From NCBI RefSeq assembly GCF_900114485.1, contig NZ_FOTF01000020.1, positions 1-63,981 on the forward strand: a stretch of 63,981 nt of DNA, given 5' to 3'. A program made the position numbers and the translations under genes. Of this stretch, positions 1 through 8,382 are shown one piece after another. How positions within the stretch are numbered: position 1 is the stretch's first letter; each line of letters opens with the position of its first letter. Under the pieces are notes generated by a model. That model worked only from the letters and a program-made list of their open reading frames with translations, ran no database searches and had not been told where the DNA came from. Origin of the DNA: Loktanella salsilacus. Lineage in GTDB: Bacteria; Pseudomonadota; Alphaproteobacteria; Rhodobacterales; Rhodobacteraceae.

Positions 1-362
1 ATGATGACGAAACAACAGGATTACCGGAATCCGGTGGCGACGATGGCGTAGCGAAGATTGCGCGTCACGACGTCCCGGTAAGTTGGGGGTGTGAGGAGGT
101 CACTGAACAGTAAGGGCAAAGGATCGATCAGATCCGGGTCAGAGAAAGCAGCATTTGCGCAGGAGCCAAAGAGCTCGGTTTGTTGATTTGCTTCTGGTCC
201 GCGCATCGCCATACCGGCCCGCGGTCACATCAACGCCGCACACAGAGGCCTGATACATGACAGCACCCGATCACACGCTCGCACCGTTCAAAAATCACTT
301 GCACCAACGGGGGCATCCATACATGGCTCAGATGGAAGGCCGCTCATCCGGGCACTGACCTT
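1..362. other. Left edge without a recognised gene
   Basis: I see no convincing gene here. A 63-codon minus-strand frame (21-212) exists but matches no family I know and has no clear ribosome site. The stretch should hold the 5' part of the histidine kinase that follows. In the kinase frame, however, a TGA lies at 258-260, and the residues between it and the first membrane helix do not look like a sensor domain. Confidence 0.3.
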
Positions 363-1304
363 TTGGCGAAAATGCTGCCGGTTTTAATCGCCGTGGGTTT
401 AGCAAGCGGCGGCGTGCTTTTGTGGATTGTCCGGCATTTGCTGCGCGTGTCGGGCCAACTGCAAACCAGTGAAGCGCAGGCGCGCCGGGATATCGTCGCC
501 CTACAGCAGGCAAGAGAGGCAGCCGAAGTCGCCGACCGGGCAAAGATGAACTTCATGAGCGTCGTGAGCCACGAGCTTCGGACGCCATTGACGGTCATTC
601 TGGGCTACGCACGGCTTGGAAAAAACCTGCGCAAGATGCCTCCTGCGCAGCGGTTGGAGGAGGTCAGTCACCTTGGCCAAGTTGATCCGGCGCTGCTGCA
701 AAGCAGCGTAGAGGATGTGCTGCGGACCGCGACCACAGGTATGGAGAAAATTGAACGATCCGGCGAGCATTTGCTGTTCCTTGTCAACGAACTGCTGGAT
801 TACGCAAAGATGGAAACAGGCCGCCTAGAGGTCGATCCAGAGATTTGTGACGTGCTAGAGGTCCTTAACCCCGTGGTGGACCAGATGAGGACCCTCACGG
901 ACGAAAAAGGACTAAAGCTTGAGGCCACAATGGCCCCCTGTCTGATGTTGGCAGACGTGACGCGCACGCGGCAAATTGTCATCAACCTGATCGGAAATGC
1001 CATCAAGTTCACCGATGCGGGCAAGGTGTCTGTCGTCGTCAACGAGTCTGAGGACAAGGTTCATATCGAGGTTTCTGACACAGGGACGGGGATCGCACCC
1101 CACGAGCTTGAGAAGATATTCGATGCGTTCCACCAGGCCGATGGCTCATTTTCCCGCAGTGCTGCCGGGACCGGATTGGGCCTATCCGTTGCAAGAGAGC
1201 TCGCTCACCTTGAAGGTGGGACCATCAGTGTTCGCAGTGAAGTCGGCGTCGGCAGCACATTCACCTTATCGCTTCAAAAAAGTAAGTCACCCGATCCCAG
1301 CTAA
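363..1304 (+). CDS. Sensor histidine kinase, probably 5'-truncated
   Basis: Two-component histidine kinase core. In the 313 residues one sees a membrane helix (about 5-28), a coiled-coil linker (30-62), the HisKA H-box SHELRTPLTV with the phospho-acceptor His near residue 70, and the HATPase_c boxes: N (NLIGNAIKFTD), G1 (VSDTGTGIAP), F and G2 (GTGLGLSV). There is no periplasmic or PAS sensor domain before the single helix. The only in-frame starts are a TTG at 363 or an ATG at 372, neither preceded by a Shine-Dalgarno sequence. Kinases of this build normally have an input domain upstream of such a helix, so I infer loss of the 5' part, possibly a pseudogene. No response regulator is adjacent. 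The catalytic core looks intact. Confidence 0.7.
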   Translation: MAKMLPVLIAVGLASGGVLLWIVRHLLRVSGQLQTSEAQARRDIVALQQAREAAEVADRAKMNFMSVVSHELRTPLTVILGYARLGKNLRKMPPAQRLEEVSHLGQVDPALLQSSVEDVLRTATTGMEKIERSGEHLLFLVNELLDYAKMETGRLEVDPEICDVLEVLNPVVDQMRTLTDEKGLKLEATMAPCLMLADVTRTRQIVINLIGNAIKFTDAGKVSVVVNESEDKVHIEVSDTGTGIAPHELEKIFDAFHQADGSFSRSAAGTGLGLSVARELAHLEGGTISVRSEVGVGSTFTLSLQKSKSPDPS

Positions 1305-1395
1305 GCGTATGAATAACCAGTATTGCTAGGAATTTGGTGCTTGGCCTGTCCGGGTCCGGTCGTGTCCCCGCAATGTGGTCGTCACGCGCAGGGAA

Positions 1396-1424
1396 GGAAG
1401 TCAGCCCCGTCTAGGCTGACTTCC
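1396..1424. terminator. Bidirectional hairpin terminator between convergent genes
   Basis: An 11-bp perfect stem (GGAAGTCAGCC / GGCTGACTTCC) with a 7-nt loop lies between the converging kinase and the minus-strand sugar operon. On the plus strand GTATGTTTTTA follows, giving a T-run. On the minus strand the tail is weaker. Confidence 0.7.
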
Positions 1425-1432
1425 GTATGTTT

Positions 1433-2380
1433 TTAGAATGGGCTGTCGGGATAGTAGAACTGTGCGGCATTGTCCGGGGTGACAAGCACGGACCCGATAG
1501 TAAAGGTGCCGGACACCGGCGCGGTAGAGGTCATACCAACGGCCGTGAGTTCGATCGCCGTCGCGATCATTGAGGGTGGATAGGTGACGTCCGCGGGGAT
1601 CATCGCATCGCCGTCCATCACGCGCTTGACCATTTCCTTCATGCCCGCGCCGCCCAGCACGAATTTGACGTCTTGCCGGTCCGCCGCCTCGATTGCGGCA
1701 AGCACGCCGACCGCCATGTCATCGTCAGAGGCCCAGACCGCGTCGATCTGGTCATACTTTGACAGGAAATCCTGCATGACGTTGAAGCTGTCGTCGCGGT
1801 TCCAGTTGCCGTGCTCCATGCCGACAATCTCGATCCCTGATCCTTCAATGGCTGCCTCGAACCCTGCAACGCGTTCGTTGTCGATGGTCGTCGGGATGCC
1901 GCGCAGCACGACGATCTTGCCGCCATCGGGCATTTGGGACCGCATGAATTCGCCCGATACGGTGCCAAAGCCCGGGTTGTCACCGGCAACGTAAAGATCC
2001 TCGATCCCCGGGATCGACAGTCCGCGATCGACGACCGTGACCCAGACTCCACTGTTGGCAACGGATTGGACGGGCGGGGTGATCGGATCAGATTCAAAGG
2101 GCAGCACCACCAGCGCACTGATGTTGCGGGTTGCGACCATGTCCTCGATGTCGTTGACCTGCTTGACCGCGTCGGACGCCGTGGCCAGCACGAAATCAAG
2201 GTCGGGATAGACCTCTTCCAAACGCTCAATGGCCTCTTGCGCATGAAAATTCATGCCGCCCGCCCAGCCGTGGGTCGCCGCCGGGATTGACACGCCGATC
2301 ACTTTGGTATCCTGCGCCATGGCCGCGGTGCCGATGGCAATTGCGGCGGTCCCGGCAAGTATCGTTTTCAAATAAGACAT
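1433..2380 (-). CDS. Periplasmic sugar-binding protein of a CUT2 ABC transporter
   Basis: Solute-binding protein of the ribose/galactose-binding family (Peripla_BP_4), the periplasmic receptor for the permease and ATPase encoded upstream in the same operon. The 315-residue product starts MSYLKTILAG and has a clean signal peptide ending near AMAQD. The mature part begins with the family-typical strand VIGVSIPAATHGW and contains the hinge region seen in RbsB-like proteins. I chose the ATG at 2380 because GGGAGGAG sits 5 nt upstream and the signal peptide begins there. A longer in-frame start at 2479 would run into the permease gene. It is the last gene of the operon, 28 bp after the permease. 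The sugar cannot be told from sequence. Confidence 0.85.
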   Translation of the reverse strand: MSYLKTILAGTAAIAIGTAAMAQDTKVIGVSIPAATHGWAGGMNFHAQEAIERLEEVYPDLDFVLATASDAVKQVNDIEDMVATRNISALVVLPFESDPITPPVQSVANSGVWVTVVDRGLSIPGIEDLYVAGDNPGFGTVSGEFMRSQMPDGGKIVVLRGIPTTIDNERVAGFEAAIEGSGIEIVGMEHGNWNRDDSFNVMQDFLSKYDQIDAVWASDDDMAVGVLAAIEAADRQDVKFVLGGAGMKEMVKRVMDGDAMIPADVTYPPSMIATAIELTAVGMTSTAPVSGTFTIGSVLVTPDNAAQFYYPDSPF

Positions 2381-2408
2381 TGTTTCTCCTCCCAGAGCAG
2401 CGAAGTTG

Positions 2409-3410
2409 TCAGCCCTTCGCCTTGGCTTCTCGCTGTAAAATGACAGCCAGTACGATGATGACGCCTTGGATCGCACCATTCAGGTAGGGCGAGACGAGGT
2501 CGGTCAGATTCAAAATGTTGTCGATTAAACTTAGGATCAGCACACCGATCACGGTGCCCCAGACCCGGCCAAAGCCGCCCTTTAGGACCGTGCCGCCGAT
2601 GATCACGGCGGCGATGGCTTCAAGTTCCCACAGAACGCCAGTGGATGCAGAGGCAGAGCCAAGGCGCGGGACATACATGATTGTGGCGACGCCCACGAGC
2701 AGGCCGAGCATGATATAGGTCAGCATCCGCGTGCGACCTACGTTGACGGATGAATAATGGGCGACGTGCTCGTTCGATCCGGTCGCCGCGCAGTGACGGC
2801 CAAAGCGGGCGCGGCTCATCAGGATTTCGCCCAAGATAACGACGACGGCAAAGACGATGATTGGCCAAGACACGCCAAGGATGCCGTCAAAATAGACCGG
2901 GCGGTAGAAGGTGCGCAGATCGAAATCGAGCGACAGGGTGCCGCCATTGGCGAGCCATGTTACAAGGCTGCGGTAGATGCCCATCGTGCCCAGCGTCACG
3001 ATAAAGGCCTCGATCCCTAAGGTGGTGATCAGAAAACCGTTTAACATGCCCGCTGCGATCCCGGCGATCAGGGCCACCAGCATCCCCAGTAGAATGATCG
3101 GGATGCCGACGCCCAACGTGGGCAGGGCGGCGTTCATCACAAGGATCATCATGCCTGCGATAAATGCCGCCATAGAGCCCACCGACAGGTCCAGCCCGCC
3201 CGCCGTGATGACAAAGGTCATGCCAACCGCGATGATCCCGATAAAGGCAGAGCGTGACAGCACGTTGTTGATATTGCCCGCACTTAGGAAATTGCCGTTC
3301 AACGCAGCGCCAATGACGATCAAGATCACCAGCGCCAAGATCGGACCAAGCACGCTCATTGACGGTATCCGGCTGCGTCTGCGCGGGGGATTTGCTGTTT
3401 CGGTTGCCAT
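2409..3410 (-). CDS. CUT2-family sugar ABC transporter permease (RbsC-like)
   Basis: Inner-membrane channel subunit of the BPD_transp_2 family. The 333 residues start with a short basic cytoplasmic tail (PPRRRSR) followed by about eight to ten hydrophobic helices. The segment ITAGGLDLSVGSMAAF is the hallmark loop of RbsC-like permeases, and AAVIIGGTVLKGGFG matches the conserved cytoplasmic loop near the C-terminus that contacts the ATPase. Its start overlaps the ATPase stop by one base (TGATG), which points to translational coupling. The substrate is probably a pentose, hexose or sugar alcohol, inferred from the family only. Confidence 0.88.
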   Translation of the reverse strand: MATETANPPRRRSRIPSMSVLGPILALVILIVIGAALNGNFLSAGNINNVLSRSAFIGIIAVGMTFVITAGGLDLSVGSMAAFIAGMMILVMNAALPTLGVGIPIILLGMLVALIAGIAAGMLNGFLITTLGIEAFIVTLGTMGIYRSLVTWLANGGTLSLDFDLRTFYRPVYFDGILGVSWPIIVFAVVVILGEILMSRARFGRHCAATGSNEHVAHYSSVNVGRTRMLTYIMLGLLVGVATIMYVPRLGSASASTGVLWELEAIAAVIIGGTVLKGGFGRVWGTVIGVLILSLIDNILNLTDLVSPYLNGAIQGVIIVLAVILQREAKAKG

Positions 3411-4927
3411 CAGGCGGCCCTTTCGTCTGGGTCAGCACCCACGCCCATGGCGCAGCGCACAATTGCGTCTTCGGTGATGGCGTCGCCGTCCAGCGTGCCA
3501 GCAATCCGGCCCTGCCGCATAACCAGAACGCGGTCGGACAGGCCGATGATCTCTTGCATCTCTGACGACACGACGATGATCGCTTTTCCAGAGGCCGCGA
3601 GCGCGCGTAGAAAGGTGTAAATTTGCTGTTTCGTGCCAATGTCGATGCCGCGTGTTGGCTCGTCGACGATCAGGATGCGGGGTTCGGATTGCATGATTTT
3701 GGCCAGCAGCAGCTTTTGCTGGTTCCCGCCCGACAGATTGCCGACCAGAACATCGGCGCTGCCTGCGCGGATATCGAAGTCCTTGACCGCCTGCGCAAGT
3801 GCCGCATCCTCTGCACGCCGATCAATCAGGATACGGCCAAAGCGGGCCAGCGCCTGAAGCGTCAGATTGACCCGCATCCCCTTGTCCAGCAGCAGCCCGC
3901 GCAATTTGCGGTCCTCTGTCATATAGCACAGGCCATTGTTCAACGCGTCGGCCGTGTTGCGTATAGCCAAGGGCTGCCCTTCGATCTGCAGCGCGGATAT
4001 TGTCGCTGGGCGTAGGCCGCAAAGGCCCTCCATCGCTTCCGTCCGGCCAGAGCCGATCAGGCCAGCGATGCCAAGGATCTCTCCTTGATGCAGGGTAAAG
4101 TTGATGTCTTGTGCGTGGCCGGGCACCGTCAGCCCCTGTACCTGCAGCGCAATGCGCGCATCATGCGCCACGCCCGGCTTTGGCGGATAAAGGGCGGATA
4201 CGTCACGCCCAACCATCGCCGTCGCCATGTCATCCTCTGTCATGGCCGCGACCATGTCGCTGCGCACAACGGCCCCGTCGCGCATGATTGTCACGCGGTC
4301 AGCGATCGCGGCGACTTCGCCCAGTTTGTGAGAGGTGAAAAGGATGGCTGTGCCCGCCGCGCGCAATGCGCGGACCTGTTCGAAAAGCACCTCTACCTCT
4401 GATCCGGTCAACACGGCTGTCGGCTCGTCCATGATAAGGACGCGCGCATCGCGGCTAAGCGCCTTGGCGATTTCGACCATTTGCTTGTCTGAATTTGACA
4501 GGCGGGACACGGGGGTGTCCGGGTCGATGCGGCATTTAAGGCGGCCAAGGTACTGCTGCGTCAGGTCCCGCATCCGCCACTTGTCCAGCAGCAGGCCGCG
4601 CCGTAGCTCGCGCCCAAGAAAGATATTCTGCTCAACGGTGAGCTGTTCAGCAAGGTTGAATTCTTGGTGGATCAACACGATCCCCGCAGCTTCGCCATCA
4701 TGCAAAGAGTCAAAGCGGACCTCTTTGCCGTCCAGCATAATGCGGCCCGCGGTGGCGGGCTGATAGCCCGCGAGGATCTTCATGGTGGTTGATTTGCCTG
4801 CTCCGTTCTCTCCGATCAGGGCGAGCACTTCACCGCTAAGCAATGTCACGTCGATGCCTGACAGAACTTCGACGGGGCCAAAGCTTTTGTGGACGCCCCG
4901 TAGGGCGAGGATGGGGGCAGCAGTCAT
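3410..4927 (-). CDS. CUT2 sugar ABC transporter ATP-binding protein (RbsA-like)
   Basis: Cytoplasmic ATPase with two fused ABC domains (505 residues, normal for RbsA/MglA). The N-terminal domain has Walker A GENGAGKST, a signature region and Walker B VLIMDEPTAVL. The C-terminal half has the usual degenerate Walker A (GLIGSGRTEA), a good signature (NLSGGNQQK) and Walker B LIVDEPTRGIDIG. An asymmetric pair of sites is normal for this family. The start overlaps the upstream LacI-type regulator by 4 bp (ATGA), so regulator and transporter are one transcript. Confidence 0.9.
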   Translation of the reverse strand: MTAAPILALRGVHKSFGPVEVLSGIDVTLLSGEVLALIGENGAGKSTTMKILAGYQPATAGRIMLDGKEVRFDSLHDGEAAGIVLIHQEFNLAEQLTVEQNIFLGRELRRGLLLDKWRMRDLTQQYLGRLKCRIDPDTPVSRLSNSDKQMVEIAKALSRDARVLIMDEPTAVLTGSEVEVLFEQVRALRAAGTAILFTSHKLGEVAAIADRVTIMRDGAVVRSDMVAAMTEDDMATAMVGRDVSALYPPKPGVAHDARIALQVQGLTVPGHAQDINFTLHQGEILGIAGLIGSGRTEAMEGLCGLRPATISALQIEGQPLAIRNTADALNNGLCYMTEDRKLRGLLLDKGMRVNLTLQALARFGRILIDRRAEDAALAQAVKDFDIRAGSADVLVGNLSGGNQQKLLLAKIMQSEPRILIVDEPTRGIDIGTKQQIYTFLRALAASGKAIIVVSSEMQEIIGLSDRVLVMRQGRIAGTLDGDAITEDAIVRCAMGVGADPDERAA

Positions 4928-5982
4928 GTGGCAGGGCCTTCTGAAGGGGCGCGGGTGCCCGGCAGGTTTTCGCGGATGTAGATCGCGGGCACGATCAGGG
5001 GTGCGTCGGGCAGGGGGTGCCGGTCAGCAAGGCTGCGAAGCAATGCAAGCGTGCGTGTAATCTCTTCCTCTGGCCGTTGATCAATAACGATATCAATCAG
5101 GCCGGCCTCTAGCGCCGCGCGGTTATGGGCGACAAGTTCGTGCAGAACGATGACCGGGCGCGGGCGATCTGCAGGCAGCGCGGCGATGACCCTTATCAAG
5201 CCGGCGTTGCCCGCACCGGCGCTGTAAATTGCTGTAATCTGCGGGTCGGCGGCAAGGACGGCGCGCAGGCGGGCTTCAACCACATCGTGGCGGTCGCGCC
5301 CTTCGACCAGCGGCGCTGTCGTCAATGTGGTCGGGGCGAGTGTCTCGCGCAGGCCGGCTAAACGTTCAGCATGGTCACGGGCCGTTATTGCGCCAATGAT
5401 CGGCAGCACTCTGCCAGCCCGGCCGCCGTGCGCCAGCACGATGAGCCCGCCTGCGGTCCGCCCGGCCGTGGCGTTGTCGATCCCGATATAGGCGTCGCGC
5501 TGTGGTGCGGGCATGTCAGAGATCATCGCAAGCACCGCAACCCCTTTCGCCCGCAGGGCAGCGATGGCGTCATCAACACCTGCGCCGATGATCCCAACAA
5601 GGGCGACACCGTCCACGTCGATTTGTGCCAGTTTGGTTAGGCAATGGGCCAGCGCCGCCGGATCAAAGGCGGCAACGCGTTCGATTGCGATCTGGACGCG
5701 GTCGGTTCCGGCGGGTGGATGTGCGTTGCGTAGGATGGTGCAGACGCGGTCAAAAAAGGTGTTCGTGCCTTCGGGAATGACAAAACAGAACCGGTAGATT
5801 CGGCGCTGCGCCAGATTGGCAGCCGCGACATTGCGCACATAGCCAAGGTCGGCGACCGCCTTAAGCACAGAGGCGCGCGACTTCTCGGCCACGGCTCCGC
5901 GCCCGTTTATGACGCGATCGACGGTCGCATAGCTGACGCCAGCCTGCGACGCCACATCAACCAGAGTCGGTGCGCGCTTCAC
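4924..5982 (-). CDS. LacI-family transcriptional regulator of the sugar operon
   Basis: DNA-binding sugar-responsive regulator (352 residues). The N-terminus holds the LacI helix-turn-helix and hinge helix (TLVDVASQAGVSYATVDRVI ... AAANLAQRR), followed by a periplasmic-binding-protein-like effector domain. The start is a GTG at 5982, supported by GGGAGGA eight bases upstream. It is the first gene of the operon, overlapping the ATPase gene by 4 bp, so it probably regulates itself together with the transporter. A palindrome at 6041-6056 is the likely operator. The effector is presumably the transported sugar. Confidence 0.85.
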   Translation of the reverse strand: MKRAPTLVDVASQAGVSYATVDRVINGRGAVAEKSRASVLKAVADLGYVRNVAAANLAQRRIYRFCFVIPEGTNTFFDRVCTILRNAHPPAGTDRVQIAIERVAAFDPAALAHCLTKLAQIDVDGVALVGIIGAGVDDAIAALRAKGVAVLAMISDMPAPQRDAYIGIDNATAGRTAGGLIVLAHGGRAGRVLPIIGAITARDHAERLAGLRETLAPTTLTTAPLVEGRDRHDVVEARLRAVLAADPQITAIYSAGAGNAGLIRVIAALPADRPRPVIVLHELVAHNRAALEAGLIDIVIDQRPEEEITRTLALLRSLADRHPLPDAPLIVPAIYIRENLPGTRAPSEGPAT

Positions 5983-6040
5983 GATATGAGTCCTCCCGGT
6001 TGTAGAGGATCATCGCATTGCCGCTACGTCAAATGATTTC

Positions 6041-6056
6041 TGATAGACGTCTTTCA
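6041..6056 (-). promoter_or_regulatory. Candidate LacI-type operator of the sugar operon
   Basis: TGATAGACGTCTTTCA is a near-perfect palindrome (7 of 8 pairs) centred on CG, the usual architecture of LacI-family operators. It lies 59 bp upstream of the regulator's GTG start. Reading the minus strand, a TTGACG -35-like hexamer follows it, but I could not assign a good -10. Confidence 0.45.
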
Positions 6057-6185
6057 TTTGCAGAGGGTGCAAGATGCTTCGGTACACCCGTCCCGCCGTC
6101 ATCATGCGCAATGACCTTTGCCTGCAGTGTCTTGCCGTCGGGATCGGTGACGTGCTTCAAGACGCCTGTCGCAAGACCCTGACCT

Positions 6186-7073
6186 TCAGTCGGATGCGGC
6201 GCGCGCGACAAAGTAGTCGATTAAGCGGCGTGTCAGGGCCTTTTGTGGTCCGATGTCAGGCCAAACTGCATAAATGCCAAGGTCGGGCAAACGCCAGTCG
6301 GGCAGGACTTGGACAAGGGCACCCGAGGCCAGTTCGGCGGTGATCTCTCCTGTTGGAAGGTGCTGCACGCCGAGCCCTGCCATGACGGCAGACACGGCAG
6401 AGCCGATTGTGTCGACCTCTAGCCTGATGTTTTCCGGCTGGAACGACACAGCCCTGCCGCCACATTGCAGCGTCTGCATGTCAGGCAGCATTGTTAGGGC
6501 GACGAAATCACAGGCAGCGAGATCCTCGATGGTCTTTAGGGGTGCCCGGCTGGCCAGATAGTCCGGCGCGGCCACCATGACCCGTTCGAATGTGCCAATC
6601 CGGCGGCTTTTCAGACTGCTGTCGGCCAACACGCCAAGGCGGATCGCGATGTCGAACCCTTCTTTTACCAGATCGACGGGCGCGTCGCTGCTGTGCAGTG
6701 AAATGGCAATCAGGGGATGCGCCTTGGCAAACGCCCAGAGCGTCTGGCGCAACGGCATCTTTTCGCCCCAGGCTGGCATTGTCAGGCGCAGGGCACCGAC
6801 CGGCTCGCTGCTGCCTGCGCTGAGCGCGTCAATCGCTTCTTCCCCCGCGGTGATCATCCGGCGGGCGGGGGGCAGGGCGGCGTGGCCTTCGGGCGTAAGG
6901 GACAGCGACCGGGTGGATCGAAAGAAAAGCGTGACGCCCAGCTTGGCTTCTAACCGGGACAAATGGTGGCTGATGACCGAGGTCGACAGCTTTAACCGCC
7001 GCCCCGCCGCGCTAAGGCTGCCCGCATCGGCGACGGCCACAAAGACGGCCAAACTGCGGTAGTCGTCGATCAT
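6186..7073 (-). CDS. LysR-family transcriptional regulator
   Basis: Regulator of 295 residues. A winged helix-turn-helix (about 5-64, with AGSLSAAGRRLKLSTSVISHH and SRLEAKLGVTLFFR) is followed by a LysR substrate-binding domain. It diverges from the DUF2218/NmrA cluster across a 94-bp gap that holds a GATTA-N6-TAATC dyad, the classic arrangement in which a LysR protein controls both itself and the divergent genes. Its 3' end lies 203 bp from the start of the sugar operon. The inducer is unknown; given the neighbouring reductase, an electrophile or quinone signal is possible. Confidence 0.85.
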   Translation of the reverse strand: MIDDYRSLAVFVAVADAGSLSAAGRRLKLSTSVISHHLSRLEAKLGVTLFFRSTRSLSLTPEGHAALPPARRMITAGEEAIDALSAGSSEPVGALRLTMPAWGEKMPLRQTLWAFAKAHPLIAISLHSSDAPVDLVKEGFDIAIRLGVLADSSLKSRRIGTFERVMVAAPDYLASRAPLKTIEDLAACDFVALTMLPDMQTLQCGGRAVSFQPENIRLEVDTIGSAVSAVMAGLGVQHLPTGEITAELASGALVQVLPDWRLPDLGIYAVWPDIGPQKALTRRLIDYFVARAASD

Positions 7074-7102
7074 CTTTCTAATTTCTCGTTAAATCTTGTC
7101 GT

Positions 7103-7118
7103 GATTATCAGGCTAATC
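7103..7118. promoter_or_regulatory. Candidate LysR-binding dyad in the divergent promoter
   Basis: GATTA-TCAGGC-TAATC is an interrupted perfect palindrome containing the T-N11-A pattern bound by LysR-type regulators. It sits between the divergent LysR gene and the DUF2218 gene, about 50 bp upstream of the latter. Confidence 0.45.
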
Positions 7119-7167
7119 GAAAGGCGGCGTAGCGTCTATTTCTGTTTCTCAACGACAGGAGACGAAG

Positions 7168-7452
7168 ATGCCAAGTAGCACCGCAACAATTTCGACGACC
7201 CGCGCTAGTGGATATCTGCAGCAGCTTTGCAAGCATTTCGCCCACAAGGTGCCAGTCACTTTCACGCCGCAGGCAGGTCAAATCACGCTGCCGTTCGGGA
7301 CCAGCACCCTGCAGGCACAAGGCGACACGCTGACGCTGACCGTGACCGGAGAGGCGGACGCATTGGCCCGGTTAGAGCAGGTCATCGGCGACCACCTTGC
7401 CCGGTTCGCCTTTCGTGAAAACCTGTCGCTGACGTGGAAACACGCCGCCTAA
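7168..7452 (+). CDS. DUF2218-family protein
   Basis: A 94-residue cytoplasmic protein matching the DUF2218 pattern: ASGYLQQLCKHFAHK at the N-terminus, ITLPFGTSTLQAQGD in the middle and HLARFAFRENLSLTWK at the end. Relatives are often encoded next to siderophore-interacting flavoproteins or stress genes, but no biochemical role is established to my knowledge. The start ATG has a good AGGAG 6 bp upstream. It is the first gene of the cluster running away from the LysR gene, 30 bp before the NmrA-like gene. Confidence 0.8.
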   Translation: MPSSTATISTTRASGYLQQLCKHFAHKVPVTFTPQAGQITLPFGTSTLQAQGDTLTLTVTGEADALARLEQVIGDHLARFAFRENLSLTWKHAA

Positions 7453-7482
7453 ACCTGCCACCCCCTTCAAGGAGTTCGTACC

Positions 7483-8346
7483 ATGACGATCGCCGTCACC
7501 GCCGTTTCAGGCCAGCTTGGCCGTGCTATCGCGCAAGCGCTTTTGGATATGAAGTTGGACCAACCGATTATCGGTCTGGCCCGCACCCCTGCGAAAGTCA
7601 CGGGGCTTGGGATCGACGTGCGCCCGGGGGACTATGATCAACCCGATGATTTCAAGGCATCATTGGCGGGTGTTGATACGCTGCTGCTGGTGTCCGGCCT
7701 TGCCGCGCCGGACGTGCGCATTCAGCAGCACCGCAACGCGATTGATGCTGCCCGCGCCGCTGGCGTGCGCAAGATCGTCTATACCAGCATTCAAGGCCTA
7801 GAAGCGGGCACGCCCTTTTCCCCCGTGGTGCAAAGCAACCGCCAGACCGAAGCTGACGTGCGCAATAGCGGCTTGATCTGGGCCATCGGGCGCAATGGCA
7901 TCTATATCGAACCCGACGTCGAATATATCGACACGTACCGCGCGCGGGGCAAGGTCGCGAATAGCGCTGGCAGCGGTAAATGCGGCTACACGACCCGCGC
8001 GGAGCTAGCCCGCGCCTATGCAGCGCTGCTGACGACCGATGGCCATGATGGGCAGACGGTAAACCTGAACGGCACGCCGATGACGCAGGCCGAATTGGTC
8101 GCCTATCTGAACCGCGCTTTTGGCACGCGACTGACGTACCGCGAAATGACGCCGGCCGCATACGTCGCGGACCGCACGGCTGAACTGGGCGATTTCTATG
8201 GCCCGATCATTGCCGGAATCTACGAAGGCATCCGCCTTGGCGCAAACGACACCCCCGGCGATGTCGCGGCCATCACAGGCCGCCCGCATCAAAGCTGGGA
8301 CGCCTATTTCGGTGCGCTTGGTGCGGAACTGAACCCCTTGCGCTGA
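7483..8346 (+). CDS. NmrA/QOR2-like NAD(P)-dependent oxidoreductase
   Basis: Atypical short-chain dehydrogenase of 287 residues, closest in pattern to the E. coli YtfG (quinone oxidoreductase 2) group. The N-terminal Rossmann fold carries TAVSGQLGRAIAQALL (glycine-rich cofactor loop), then the VDTLLLVSG strand and GVRKIVYTSIQG. The C-terminal part (GYTTRAELARAYAALL ... HQSWDAYFG) is typical of this family, which lacks the usual Tyr-Lys catalytic pair. AAGGAG precedes the ATG. Together with the cytochrome b561 downstream it suggests a redox or quinone-related response. The actual substrate is not deducible. Confidence 0.8.
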   Translation: MTIAVTAVSGQLGRAIAQALLDMKLDQPIIGLARTPAKVTGLGIDVRPGDYDQPDDFKASLAGVDTLLLVSGLAAPDVRIQQHRNAIDAARAAGVRKIVYTSIQGLEAGTPFSPVVQSNRQTEADVRNSGLIWAIGRNGIYIEPDVEYIDTYRARGKVANSAGSGKCGYTTRAELARAYAALLTTDGHDGQTVNLNGTPMTQAELVAYLNRAFGTRLTYREMTPAAYVADRTAELGDFYGPIIAGIYEGIRLGANDTPGDVAAITGRPHQSWDAYFGALGAELNPLR

Positions 8347-8382
8347 CCCAATTACCCCCCCCAAAAAAAACAGGAGAACACC

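Noticed and set aside
6029-6211. Small minus-strand frame between LysR and LacI genes
   Set aside because: It overlaps the LysR 3' end and the candidate operator, and has no similarity or ribosome site.
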